A DNA stretch of 64,000 nt. Source: Flavobacteriales bacterium 33_180_T64. Its GTDB lineage: Bacteria; Bacteroidota; Bacteroidia; Flavobacteriales; Flavobacteriaceae. This document shows, piece after piece, positions 54,887 to 63,633 of the stretch. Under the pieces are notes generated by a model that had not been told where the DNA came from, made no database searches, and saw only the letters and a program-made list of their open reading frames with translations. Position 1 is the stretch's first letter. Every line of letters starts with the position of its first letter. The stretch is taken from contig MAAQ01000013.1 of the NCBI GenBank assembly GCA_002162685.1, forward strand, positions 248,001-312,000, written 5' to 3'. Both the position numbers and the translations under genes were made by a program.

Positions 54887-55633
54887 ATGAATTTAACGTT
54901 AAAAATATGGCGTCAAAAAAACGCTAATGATAAAGGACAACTCGTAGATTATAAGGTCACTGATATTTCACCAGACATGTCTTTCCTTGAAATGTTAGAC
55001 GTTTTAAACGAACAGCTAATCAATAAAGGCGACGAACCGGTTGCTTTTGATCACGATTGTCGTGAAGGTATTTGTGGTATGTGTTCTCTTTACATTAATG
55101 GAGAAGCACATGGGCCAGATCGAGGTGTAACAACATGTCAATTACACATGCGTATGTTTAAAGATGGTGATACTATTTATATCGAACCATTTAGAGCTGC
55201 TGCTTTTCCAGTGATTAAAGATTTAATTGTAGATAGAACATCGTTTGATCGTATTCAACATGCTGGTGGGTTTATTTCTGTAAATACTTCAGGAAACACT
55301 ATTGATGCCAATGCCATTCCAATTAATAAGCAAGACGCAGATACAGCATTTGAAGCGGCAACTTGTATTGGTTGTGGCGCCTGCGTAGCCTCATGCAAAA
55401 ACTCTAGCGCTATGTTATTTGTTGGCGCTAAAGTATCTCAGTTCGCTTTGTTACCACAAGGTCAAGTAGAAGCTACAGATCGTGTTTTGAATATGGTAAA
55501 ACAAATGGACGATGAAGGTTTTGGAAACTGTACTAATACTGGAGCATGTGAAGTAGAATGTCCTAAAGGCATTTCTTTAGAAAACATCGCTCGTATGAAT
55601 CAAGAGTATTTAAAAGCAAGCCTTAAAGGATAA
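54887..55633 (+). CDS. sdhB: Succinate dehydrogenase iron-sulfur subunit
   Basis: 248 residues. [2Fe-2S] ligands in [15 protein letters not shown] with a later Cys in TTCQLH; [4Fe-4S]/[3Fe-4S] ligands in [14 protein letters not shown] and [14 protein letters not shown]. Transfers electrons from SdhA flavin to the SdhC hemes and quinone. Last gene of the operon, closed by a strong terminator. Confidence 0.97.
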   Translation: MNLTLKIWRQKNANDKGQLVDYKVTDISPDMSFLEMLDVLNEQLINKGDEPVAFDHDCREGICGMCSLYINGEAHGPDRGVTTCQLHMRMFKDGDTIYIEPFRAAAFPVIKDLIVDRTSFDRIQHAGGFISVNTSGNTIDANAIPINKQDADTAFEAATCIGCGACVASCKNSSAMLFVGAKVSQFALLPQGQVEATDRVLNMVKQMDDEGFGNCTNTGACEVECPKGISLENIARMNQEYLKASLKG

Positions 55634-55653
55634 ACTAATCTTTTTACATTACA

Positions 55654-55699
55654 TTAAAACAAAAAATCCCAAGATTGCTCTTGGGATTTTTTGTTTTAA
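55654..55699. terminator. Bidirectional terminator after sdhB
   Basis: 21-bp perfect inverted repeat (55654-55674 with 55679-55699) around TTGC, with A and T runs. Shared by sdhB and the convergent receptor gene. Confidence 0.92.
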
Positions 55700-55718
55700 T
55701 GTTACAAAGTTAGCATCC

Positions 55719-58094
55719 TTATCTATTACTACTTCCAGGACGTCTTGCCTTATTATTCTTCGTCTGGTTAAATCGATATACAAATGTTAAACTATACTTT
55801 GGGCCTAATAGTTTGCGCTGCGATTCATAGTAAAAATCTGTACCTGTTCTGGTTGAAATCTGCTCTCTGGAGTCCAACATATTTCTCACATTAAATGTTA
55901 AGGTTGCCTTGTTTTGAAAGAAATTCTTATTAACACCCATATCTAAGCTATGGCTAGACTTTGTAATACTTTGTGCGTTTTCATTTCTTGCATTGTAATT
56001 AAAACTTGTTTGCCAATTGATCTCATGAGGCAATTTAATTCTAGAATTCACTCTAGTAAACCATGAACTATTATCAAAATCGAAGTTTACATCATTATAA
56101 CCACCTCGTTGTTCAAATGAAAAATAATTGAACTCCCCAGATAATTGCACCCATTTTGCAGGAGAATAAGAGGTAGAAATTTCAAAACCTAGTCTATTTT
56201 CATGATCAATATTAATTGGCTTGGTAACCAACACATCGTCTTCATTTCTCTCTGTTATAAACTGAAACGGATCTAAGGTGTTTTGATAATATACAGATGG
56301 GTTAATTCTAAGTTTTCCTATTCTAGTTAAAAGCCCCAATTCAAGTGAATTAGTTAGTGCTGGGTCCAAATCAGGGTTTCCTAATCGTTTGGTATTGATT
56401 TCTGCAAGTCCTCCAAAGGGGTTTAGATGCCAAAAACTGGGCCTATTAATACGTTTACTATAACTCAACTGCGCTGTAGTTTTATCTGAAAACTTATAAG
56501 TTAAATGTACTGTTGGAAACAGTTTTGTATATTTTTTAGTAGCGTTAAATTCATTATTCTTATCATTAATACTAATTTTTGTGAATTCTGTTCTTAACCC
56601 TAACTGGTACCCAAATTTGTTTAATTTACTTGAAAACTGTGCATATACGCCTCCTATTTCTTCTTTGTAATCTATAGCATTCTCGATATTGTTTAAAATA
56701 TTCCAATCAATACCATCAAAAATTTCAGCTTTATAATCACTCGTAATAACACGTGTTTCTCCTCTTAATCCGGTTTCAAAAGTCGATTTTTCATTTACAG
56801 GATTCACAAAATCTAACTGCAATAAATAATCCTTACTACTTTCTATGTCTCGCGTTCTAGAGAACACATCATCTTCAAGCACTGGGTACAATGACTGGGT
56901 TACAAATGTTTCATTTTCATCATCATCCCAAAAATCATATTGAAAGTCTATCGTCAATTTTTTACCTTCTTTTTCAAAGGTTTTTGTATAATTAAATTCT
57001 AATTGATTATGATCTTGAGGTTCTTTATAGCCCTCATGTCTTACAGTAGTACTGTCTAACTCATTTTGCGCATCAAAATAATCATACTTATAGTTTACAG
57101 AATTATTTCTTTTGACCAATACCTTATAATAAGATGCTGTTATAGTCTGTTTTTCATTTAAAAAATAATCGAACCCAAAATAGAACCTTGATATTTTAGA
57201 ATTTCTGTAACTATCAACATCTTGATTTAATTGTACAATGTCATCATTAACTAAATAATTTTGATAAACATCCTGAGTCATTTTATTATCTACAAATCGA
57301 TATCCCATTGTAGAAAACATATTAAACTTGTCTGTTCGATAATTTAAATTTAAGCTGGTATTAAAATCTGCTCTAATAGAATTACTCATACTTACAGATC
57401 CACTAAGACCACCATTTTTATTCTTTTTCAAGATGACATTTATAATCCCTGCAGTTCCTGCAGCCTCATAACGAGAGGATGGGTTAGTAATAACTTCTAC
57501 GCGTTCTATTTGTTGTGCCGAAATTTGATCCAATCCATTATTGGCAACCAATACAGATGGTTTTCCATTGATTAAAATCCTTACATTAGCATTTCCACGT
57601 AAACTTACACCACCATCCAAATCGACTGCAACAGAAGGTACATTTTCTAGTATTTGAATTAACGACCCGTTTTGTGATAGTATGTCCTTACCTACATTAA
57701 AAACTTTTTTATCTAGTTTTAGATCTACTGTAGAACGCTCTGCTATAACCTCAACCTCACCCAAAGCTTCTACATCAATATCAAGAGTAATAATCCCAAG
57801 ATTAATGTCTTGCTTTAATTCAACTTTAGTTTCATAACTTTTATAAGAGATGTATTCTACTTTAATAAGGTAGGTTCCTGGATTAGCTTTAATCGTAAAT
57901 TCTCCATTTTCATTGGTAATTATACCATCTATTAATTGACTATCCTTAGTAATAGAGACTGTGGCAAACTCTAGAGGTTGTCTCGTCTCTGAGTCAATTA
58001 TGACTCCAGTAATATTCTTTTTTGCTTCCGAGTTGTTCCCAAACATTAGTGCTGAAAGAGAACAAAAAATTAGTGTGATTAGTACTTTATTCAT
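55719..58094 (-). CDS. TonB-dependent-receptor-like outer-membrane protein (OMP_b-brl_3 type)
   Basis: 791 residues from the ATG at 58094, where the signal peptide (MNKVLITLIFCSLSALMFG) begins; an ATG at 58121 adds 9 unlikely residues. CarboxypepD_reg-like domain at about 27-110; plug region at about 125-225 with LKLDKKVFNVGKDILSQNG and VSLRGNANVRILINGKPSVL; barrel with YSKRINRPSFWHLNPFGG, the wording typical of the outer membrane beta-barrel family. Divergent from a LytS/LytT two-component system, a pairing often seen in Bacteroidota; the regulator may control this gene. Substrate unknown. Confidence 0.92.
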   Translation of the reverse strand: MNKVLITLIFCSLSALMFGNNSEAKKNITGVIIDSETRQPLEFATVSITKDSQLIDGIITNENGEFTIKANPGTYLIKVEYISYKSYETKVELKQDINLGIITLDIDVEALGEVEVIAERSTVDLKLDKKVFNVGKDILSQNGSLIQILENVPSVAVDLDGGVSLRGNANVRILINGKPSVLVANNGLDQISAQQIERVEVITNPSSRYEAAGTAGIINVILKKNKNGGLSGSVSMSNSIRADFNTSLNLNYRTDKFNMFSTMGYRFVDNKMTQDVYQNYLVNDDIVQLNQDVDSYRNSKISRFYFGFDYFLNEKQTITASYYKVLVKRNNSVNYKYDYFDAQNELDSTTVRHEGYKEPQDHNQLEFNYTKTFEKEGKKLTIDFQYDFWDDDENETFVTQSLYPVLEDDVFSRTRDIESSKDYLLQLDFVNPVNEKSTFETGLRGETRVITSDYKAEIFDGIDWNILNNIENAIDYKEEIGGVYAQFSSKLNKFGYQLGLRTEFTKISINDKNNEFNATKKYTKLFPTVHLTYKFSDKTTAQLSYSKRINRPSFWHLNPFGGLAEINTKRLGNPDLDPALTNSLELGLLTRIGKLRINPSVYYQNTLDPFQFITERNEDDVLVTKPINIDHENRLGFEISTSYSPAKWVQLSGEFNYFSFEQRGGYNDVNFDFDNSSWFTRVNSRIKLPHEINWQTSFNYNARNENAQSITKSSHSLDMGVNKNFFQNKATLTFNVRNMLDSREQISTRTGTDFYYESQRKLLGPKYSLTFVYRFNQTKNNKARRPGSSNR

Positions 58095-58139
58095 TGTTAT
58101 TGTTTTAGATTGATACAACAAAAGTCCCCTTTAAATGGC

Positions 58140-58240
58140 TACGTTTCTAACTTTATGGATAAGCAACCGTTTGGTTCGCATACATAATGCTTAACGATGG
58201 TTCACTTAAATTTGTCTGTAGTTTAGTAACATTCGTTTGT
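58140..58240. promoter_or_regulatory. Candidate LytTR-type binding sites in the divergent region
   Basis: ACCGTTTGG at 58166-58174 fits the LytTR-type site pattern [TA][AC][CA]GTTN[AG][TG] exactly. TACGTTTCT (58140-58148) and TTCGTTTGT (58232-58240) miss it by one position each. They lie between the receptor gene and the LytS/LytT genes. The pattern is short, so chance matches are possible. Confidence 0.3.
58207..58214 (+). promoter_or_regulatory. -7 element TAAATTTG (distal)
   Basis: Exact TAnnTTTG match 87 nt before the histidine kinase start; an alternative to the proximal element at 58290-58297. Confidence 0.35.
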
Positions 58241-58289
58241 AGTAACGATTAATTGGTCGACATAGATGCCTCTCAAATTGAATTCTTCT

Positions 58290-58297
58290 TATTTTTG
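58290..58297 (+). promoter_or_regulatory. -7 element TATTTTTG, 4 nt from the kinase ATG
   Basis: Exact TAnnTTTG match ending 4 nt before the ATG at 58302. It predicts a leaderless kinase mRNA if used. Confidence 0.45.
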
Positions 58298-58301
58298 AAT
58301 T

Positions 58302-59378
58302 ATGAAAGATTATTTTTCAACAACTATAGATTACATCCAAAAAAGGCTATGGCTTGGTCATGTTTTATTTTGGGTAATTCTGTATTTAATCCAATCGCTC
58401 GGTATTGAATCACAGCATCACCAACAAGAGATATTCACACATAAATTCATTATGTTGCTCCCTAAAATTTTGGCTGCTTATACGTTTATCTATTTTCAGG
58501 TACCCAAATTACTATTCAAGAAAAAGTATGTTTTGTTTATTCTTTCTTTTATTTTATCAAGCTATATTCTTACGGTAGCCGCACGTGTGCTCGTTGTGCA
58601 TGTTATAGAAGAACTCTTTAGACCAAGACCTTTTGAACAAGAATCATTCCTTGAGATCTTAACAGACTTCAAAGCGTTATATGCACGATACTATTTAGGT
58701 GTTTATTTCCCGGCTCTTATTCTGTATATGATTAAACTCGTTCAGGAACAGTTCAGTAAAAAAAATATCGTAGAACAATTAGAAAAAGAAAAATTCTCTG
58801 CCGAGCTTAATTTCTTTAAAGCTCAGATTCATCCACATTTTTTATTCAATACATTAAACAATTTATATGTGCTTACATTACAAAAATCTGAGAAGGCATC
58901 TGAAACGGTTTTAAAACTCTCAGAAATGTTAGATTACATGTTATACCAATGTAATGATGATCGGGTTACTATTGATAAAGAAATAAAACTCATTCAAAAT
59001 TATATTGACCTAGAACAATTGAGATACGGTGATCGATTGCAACTTAAATTTGATCAAAATATTGATAACACACAAACACAAATTGCCCCATTAATTTTAG
59101 TTTCCCTTATAGAGAATGCATTCAAACATGGTGCAAGTGGTGCTATAAAAAACCCGCAAATAAAAATTAATATTAAAATAAAAAATAGCCACTTAGACTT
59201 CTCTGTATTTAATACAAAGACTAAACTTAAGCAAGAAGATAAAACCAACTTTAAAAAGGGAATTGGAGTTAGCAACACTAAAAGGCAGTTACAATTACTA
59301 TATCCAAATAAGCATGAATTCAAAATTAATGAAGAAGATCTTTCGTATCACGTGAAACTTCGAGTAGATTTGGAATAA
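58302..59378 (+). CDS. LytS-type sensor histidine kinase
   Basis: 358 residues. Four membrane segments at about 18-34, 48-66, 76-98 and 128-146, a short coiled coil (EQLEKEKFSAELNFFK), then the His_kinase (PF06580-type) core with the phospho-acceptor in AQIHPHFLFNTLNNLY and the ATP site LVSLIENAFKHGA. There is no separate sensor domain, as usual for the family. It pairs with the LytTR regulator 56 nt downstream. Confidence 0.95.
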   Translation: MKDYFSTTIDYIQKRLWLGHVLFWVILYLIQSLGIESQHHQQEIFTHKFIMLLPKILAAYTFIYFQVPKLLFKKKYVLFILSFILSSYILTVAARVLVVHVIEELFRPRPFEQESFLEILTDFKALYARYYLGVYFPALILYMIKLVQEQFSKKNIVEQLEKEKFSAELNFFKAQIHPHFLFNTLNNLYVLTLQKSEKASETVLKLSEMLDYMLYQCNDDRVTIDKEIKLIQNYIDLEQLRYGDRLQLKFDQNIDNTQTQIAPLILVSLIENAFKHGASGAIKNPQIKINIKIKNSHLDFSVFNTKTKLKQEDKTNFKKGIGVSNTKRQLQLLYPNKHEFKINEEDLSYHVKLRVDLE

Positions 59379-59434
59379 TAAAGCATCCTTGTTGCTCTTT
59401 TGTATGACCCATAATAATCAATAAGTGTAAACTC

Positions 59435-60145
59435 ATGAAAACAACATGCATCATTATTGATGACGAACCCTTGGCACTAGCGCTCATAGAAAATCATGTT
59501 TCAAAGTTTTCTACTTTGAAAATTGTAGCGACATGTCAAAACGCTATTGAAGGATTTGAGGTGCTAAAAACACAACAGGTAGACCTGATTTTTTTAGATA
59601 TTCAAATGCCTATGCTTACCGGAATTGAATTCTTAAAATCATTAAGCAATCCTCCTAAAGTTATATTGACTACAGCCTATAGAGAATACGCTATTGAAAG
59701 TTATGAATTAGAGGTTGTTGATTATCTTTTAAAGCCCATTTCATTTGACCGTTTTTTCAAAGCCATCAACAAGTACTTTAAATCTAAAGAAAAGGAAACT
59801 ATTGTGATTCCAGCTGAATCCAAATTAGATGCTGCAACTAGACATATTTACGTAAATATGAACAAAAAGCATCACAAGCTATTGTTTACAGATATTCTTT
59901 ATGTTGAAAGTTTAAAGGATTATGTGAAGATCCATACCAAGGATGCAACCATTATTACTAAAGAAAAAATTAGTGATTTTGAAACAAAACTTCCTTCATT
60001 TTTTTTACGCACTCATAGATCGTATATTGTTAATAGAGAAAAAATAACAGCTTATACGGCTCATGATATAGAATTAGGGGTTATCGAAATCCCAATTGGA
60101 ATTAGTTATAAAAAAGGGGTTTTAGAGATTCTAAAACAAGATTAG
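59435..60145 (+). CDS. LytTR-family response regulator
   Basis: 236 residues. A receiver domain at 1-120 has the acidic pair IIDDEP, the phospho-acceptor Asp in LIFLDIQMP, Thr in LTTAY and Lys in LLKPI. A C-terminal LytTR DNA-binding domain lies at about 135-236 (DILYVESLKDYVKIHT, FFLRTHRSYIVN). Activated by the upstream kinase. Probable targets are its own operon and the divergent receptor gene. Confidence 0.95.
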   Translation: MKTTCIIIDDEPLALALIENHVSKFSTLKIVATCQNAIEGFEVLKTQQVDLIFLDIQMPMLTGIEFLKSLSNPPKVILTTAYREYAIESYELEVVDYLLKPISFDRFFKAINKYFKSKEKETIVIPAESKLDAATRHIYVNMNKKHHKLLFTDILYVESLKDYVKIHTKDATIITKEKISDFETKLPSFFLRTHRSYIVNREKITAYTAHDIELGVIEIPIGISYKKGVLEILKQD

Positions 60146-60212
60146 TACCTCTCGCAATTCTTCAATAAATCTTGTTGGTATTTTTTGTTTCTTTACGTTC
60201 TCAAAACAACAC

Positions 60213-61982
60213 ATGAATAACCCTATCTCATTTTATAAAGACGAATTAATAAAGCACCAAACCGAAGTGACAATGCTTCAAAAAAGAATGCTCTTATTAA
60301 GCACACTGCGTCTAGTGGTATTTATTATTACTGGTATTGCATTATATATTGCGCTTCCTAACTGGCAAATAGCAACAGTCGTTGGGCTTATTGGATTGGC
60401 AATATTTATATTTTTTCTTTCAAAGTACACATCTATAAAATCAAAAAGAGCGCTTCATAAAGCACTAGTTCATATTAATAATGAAGAACTAAAAATTGCT
60501 TCAAATGATTTTCACCATAGAGAAACAGGAGCCCAGTTTCAAGACCCAAAACACTTTTATTGCTTAGATATTGATCTCTTTGGAACGGGATCTTTCTTTC
60601 AATATATTAATAGAACCATCTCTTCTGAAGGTCAGCTTAAATTAGCTAACGAGCTTAAAGCAAATAATATCACACAAATTGAAGAACGCCAAGAAGCAAT
60701 TAAAGATTTATCTCAAAAAACAAAATGGACTCAACATTATGCGGCTACAGCTAGCTTGATAGAAACGGAAACACCTGCTCTCAAAATTATTGATTGGCTA
60801 AAAAATCACAAACCATATATTCCAAAGCAAATGAAATGGATCTCTTTCATATTTGCTATACTATCCATCGTTCTATTAGGACTTGCAATATTCAAAATCA
60901 TTAGCATTTCCTTTTTTGGATATTGGATATTTGCAGGATTAGCAATTACTGGAAAATATCTAAAAAAGATAAATATTCTCGCTTTAAATTCAGATAAAAC
61001 GAAAGATACCTTTAAGCAATATGCCTCGTTATTACTTCAAATAGAAAACGAAAACTTCACATCAAATCTCTTACAAAAGAAGCAGCAACAAATTAAATCT
61101 GAAAACAAAAAAGCTTCTGTTATTTTCACAGAGTTTTCAAAGCATTTAGACGCCTTAGATAATCGTAATAACCTCTTTTCTGCGATCTTCGGAAACGGAT
61201 ATTTCTTATCAGATATCAAAAATGCTTATAAGGTTGAACAATGGATTTCAAAATATGCTCATAAAGTAGAAGATTGGTTTGAAGTCGTATCTTTTTTTGA
61301 TGCATACAACACTTTAGGCACGTATGCTTTTAATCATCAAGAGCACGTGTTTCCAAATATTTTAAATAAAAAATCTGTTATTGAAACAGCACAATTAGGT
61401 CATCCATTATTAAATATATCTAAGCGAATAACTAGTGATGTAATCATTAATGATCAAGAGTTTTTTATTGTCACAGGAGCTAATATGGCAGGAAAGAGTA
61501 CGTTTTTAAGAACCATGTCTCTACATATTGTCATGGCTAATATTGGATTACCTGTATGTGCTAAATCGAGCACATATTCTCCCGTTAAACTTATTACAAG
61601 CATGCGTACAAGCGACTCATTAACAGATGACAGTAGTTATTTCTTTTCTGAGTTAACACGCTTAAAATTTATTGTTGATGCTATTGATAAAGAGCCCTAT
61701 TTTATTATTCTAGATGAAATACTAAAAGGAACAAACAGTACAGATAAAGCTATTGGTTCTCGAAAATTTGTTGAGAAACTAGTTGCAGGAAATGCTACAG
61801 GTATTATTGCCACTCACGATTTAAGTCTTTGTGAAATTTCGGAAGCATTGGACGATGTGAAAAATTATTATTTTGATGCTGAAATTGTAAATAATGAACT
61901 CTACTTTGATTACAAATTCAAAAAAGGTATTTGTCAAAATATGAATGCCAGTTTTCTATTAAAGAAAATGGAAATCATTTAA
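60213..61982 (+). CDS. Membrane-anchored MutS-like ATPase
   Basis: 589 residues. Two hydrophobic hairpins (about 28-72 and 206-245) flank or interrupt the lever/core region. The C-terminal MutS domain V ATPase has Walker A GANMAGKSTFLRT (422-434), the MRTSDSLTDDSSYFFSEL segment, Walker B FIILDEILKGTNSTDKAIGS (Asp/Glu near 501-502) and IIATHDLSLCE. It lacks the N-terminal mismatch-binding domain with the Phe-x-Glu motif, so it is not the mismatch repair MutS. Proteins with this arrangement are common in Bacteroidota and annotated only as MutS-related. It lies 67 nt after the response regulator on the same strand. Confidence 0.88.
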   Translation: MNNPISFYKDELIKHQTEVTMLQKRMLLLSTLRLVVFIITGIALYIALPNWQIATVVGLIGLAIFIFFLSKYTSIKSKRALHKALVHINNEELKIASNDFHHRETGAQFQDPKHFYCLDIDLFGTGSFFQYINRTISSEGQLKLANELKANNITQIEERQEAIKDLSQKTKWTQHYAATASLIETETPALKIIDWLKNHKPYIPKQMKWISFIFAILSIVLLGLAIFKIISISFFGYWIFAGLAITGKYLKKINILALNSDKTKDTFKQYASLLLQIENENFTSNLLQKKQQQIKSENKKASVIFTEFSKHLDALDNRNNLFSAIFGNGYFLSDIKNAYKVEQWISKYAHKVEDWFEVVSFFDAYNTLGTYAFNHQEHVFPNILNKKSVIETAQLGHPLLNISKRITSDVIINDQEFFIVTGANMAGKSTFLRTMSLHIVMANIGLPVCAKSSTYSPVKLITSMRTSDSLTDDSSYFFSELTRLKFIVDAIDKEPYFIILDEILKGTNSTDKAIGSRKFVEKLVAGNATGIIATHDLSLCEISEALDDVKNYYFDAEIVNNELYFDYKFKKGICQNMNASFLLKKMEII

Positions 61983-61986
61983 TACT

Positions 61987-62017
61987 AAAAACCCATTCTC
62001 AATGAGAATGGGTTTTT
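61987..62017. terminator. Bidirectional terminator
   Basis: AAAAACCCATTCTCA and its exact complement (15 bp) around one base, between the convergent MutS-like and rpmA genes. Confidence 0.9.
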
Positions 62018-62056
62018 AAATATTATTGGGTAAAAAATTCTAAAGAATATATTCAA

Positions 62057-62317
62057 TTAAGCTTCAAAAGGCTCAATAGAAACAAAAGATTTACCATCTT
62101 TTTTCTTTGTGAATTTTACTAAACCATCAACTTTCGCATGTAAAGTATGGTCTTTTCCTCCATACACATTTACACCTGGATGATGTGTATTACCTCTTTG
62201 TCTTACGATAATATTTCCAGCTATAGCAGCTTGTCCACCAAAGATCTTAACACCTAAGCGTTTCGATTCTGATTCTCTACCATTTTTAGAACTACCTACT
62301 CCTTTTTTATGAGCCAT
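62057..62317 (-). CDS. rpmA: 50S ribosomal protein L27
   Basis: 86 residues: [16 protein letters not shown] ... [21 protein letters not shown] ... [10 protein letters not shown], the complete L27 sequence. Its N-terminus reaches the peptidyl-transferase centre. It starts directly with MAHKKG, without the cleaved extension known from Firmicutes. 27 nt after rplU. Confidence 0.98.
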   Translation of the reverse strand: MAHKKGVGSSKNGRESESKRLGVKIFGGQAAIAGNIIVRQRGNTHHPGVNVYGGKDHTLHAKVDGLVKFTKKKDGKSFVSIEPFEA

Positions 62318-62344
62318 TGTCTTAAGATTTTATAGTATTAATAA

Positions 62345-62857
62345 TTAACTTAAAGCAGCAATTAAATCGCCTTTCTTCATAGAAGAAATTCCTTCAATCC
62401 CTTTAGCTTTTGCCATCTCTTTTAACTGAGCAACAGTCATTTTGCTTAAGTCTTGTGTTTCCACTTCAACTTTTGCAGCTGGTTTAGCTTCTGCTTTAGG
62501 TTCAACTTTTTTAGTTTCCTTTTTTGGGGCTGCTTTTTTAGCTCCCGAAGTCACAATGTTTTCAATCACGATTTCAGTTAAAGATTGTCTGTGTCCATTT
62601 TTTACACGGTAACCTTTTCTTCTTTTCTTTTTGAAAACTATCACTTTATCACCTTTAAGGTGCTTTAAGACTTTTGCACTTACTTGTGCTCCGTCTATAG
62701 CTGGGGCGCCTAAAGTTATATTGCTACCATCTCCAATTAAAAGAACGTTATCGAAAGAAACTTTCTTACCTTCTTCTGTTGTTAAACGGTTAACAAAAAC
62801 TTTTTGGTCTTTTTCAACTTTAAATTGATGCCCTGCTATCTCTACAATTGCGTACAT
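62345..62857 (-). CDS. rplU: 50S ribosomal protein L21 with C-terminal SAP/Rho-N-like extension
   Basis: 170 residues. Residues 1-102 are a normal L21 (MYAIVEIAGHQFKVEKDQK ... KRRKGYRVKNGHRQSLTEI). They are followed by a Lys/Ala/Glu/Pro-rich linker (about 110-137) and a ~35-residue helical domain, DLSKMTVAQLKEMAKAKGI and following, of the SAP/Rho-N/HeH type, often nucleic-acid-binding. The extension is known from flavobacterial L21 proteins but absent from most bacteria. First gene of rplU-rpmA, with a full promoter upstream. Confidence 0.96.
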   Translation of the reverse strand: MYAIVEIAGHQFKVEKDQKVFVNRLTTEEGKKVSFDNVLLIGDGSNITLGAPAIDGAQVSAKVLKHLKGDKVIVFKKKRRKGYRVKNGHRQSLTEIVIENIVTSGAKKAAPKKETKKVEPKAEAKPAAKVEVETQDLSKMTVAQLKEMAKAKGIEGISSMKKGDLIAALS

Positions 62858-62920
62858 AGCGTAACGTTTTTATTAATTATTTTTATTCAAATTAGATACT
62901 TTCCCTTCAGAAAGCGGGTG

Positions 62921-62951
62921 CAAATATACATGCTAATTAATTAATCCACAA
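62921..62951 (-). promoter_or_regulatory. Promoter of rplU-rpmA
   Basis: Minus-strand TTG (62951-62949), 20-nt spacer, TATATTTG (62928-62921); the -7 box is 63 nt from the rplU start, leaving a leader of about 58 nt. Confidence 0.7.
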
Positions 62952-62956
62952 ACGAT

Positions 62957-63412
62957 TTATACCTTTTGATGAATATTGTAGCTTTTTTTAAAAAGTTGCA
63001 TAAATGCTAATGATAAAATAATGGTAGAAGATACCCCTTCAATAAAAACAGTGAAAAGCAAAATGTTTGCTCCAACTCCTAAATCGTTAAACCAATCTCT
63101 AAGGATTGTTTCTGTAAATTCAACATCTATATGAAAGATATAAATTGCCATAAACGCTGTAAATACAATAGTAGCAATAAAACCACAAATTAAACCGGTT
63201 TTAATACCATTTATATAGGAGAACTCATTTTTGGAAATACGTTTATAAATCTTGATTGCATAATAAATTCCTATTGACATTACAACTCCATTGAGAAGCC
63301 TCAACCATATTTTTTCATGTAAATCAAATAGCTTTAAAATCAAAAAATACGCAATTAAACTAATTGCAATAAATAGCCCATATTTTAAAGCGACCTTAAA
63401 AGAAATGTTCAT
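62957..63412 (-). CDS. DUF4199-type membrane protein
   Basis: 151 residues from the ATG at 63412 (MNISFKVALKYGLFIA); a longer frame from 63472 adds 20 residues of unlikely composition before the first helix. Four membrane segments at about 8-28, 36-55, 71-93 and 115-140. The pattern SYINGIKTGLICGFIATIVFTAF matches DUF4199 proteins of Bacteroidota, of unknown function. Single gene. Confidence 0.85.
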   Translation of the reverse strand: MNISFKVALKYGLFIAISLIAYFLILKLFDLHEKIWLRLLNGVVMSIGIYYAIKIYKRISKNEFSYINGIKTGLICGFIATIVFTAFMAIYIFHIDVEFTETILRDWFNDLGVGANILLFTVFIEGVSSTIILSLAFMQLFKKSYNIHQKV

Positions 63413-63526
63413 GATTGCGGTTTTAAAATTTGTGATATTACTAAAGTTCGCAAAAAAAGAGCACTTATTCACTATATTTAAGATATTTTTTTCAATTAAA
63501 ATCTAAAAAAAAGAAATGCTATTCGC

Positions 63527-63534
63527 TATTTTTG
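63527..63534 (+). promoter_or_regulatory. -7 element TATTTTTG
   Basis: Exact TAnnTTTG match 94 nt before the M16 peptidase ATG at 63629; would leave a leader of about 90 nt containing a direct repeat. Confidence 0.45.
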
Positions 63535-63591
63535 TGGAAACTATGTAACATTTTTTAAAAATGAGACACCAATAACGCGTGTTGAAAAATT

Positions 63592-63633
63592 AAAACAAAC
63601 TCACAATTAAATTTAAAACGAACTCACAATGAA
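63592..63633 (+). repeat. Imperfect direct repeat over the M16 peptidase start
   Basis: AAAACAAACTCACAATTAAA and AAAACGAACTCACAATGAAA are spaced 24 nt apart; the second copy includes the ATG start, in the first the ATG is ATT. Looks like a small duplication of the translation start region. Confidence 0.6.
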
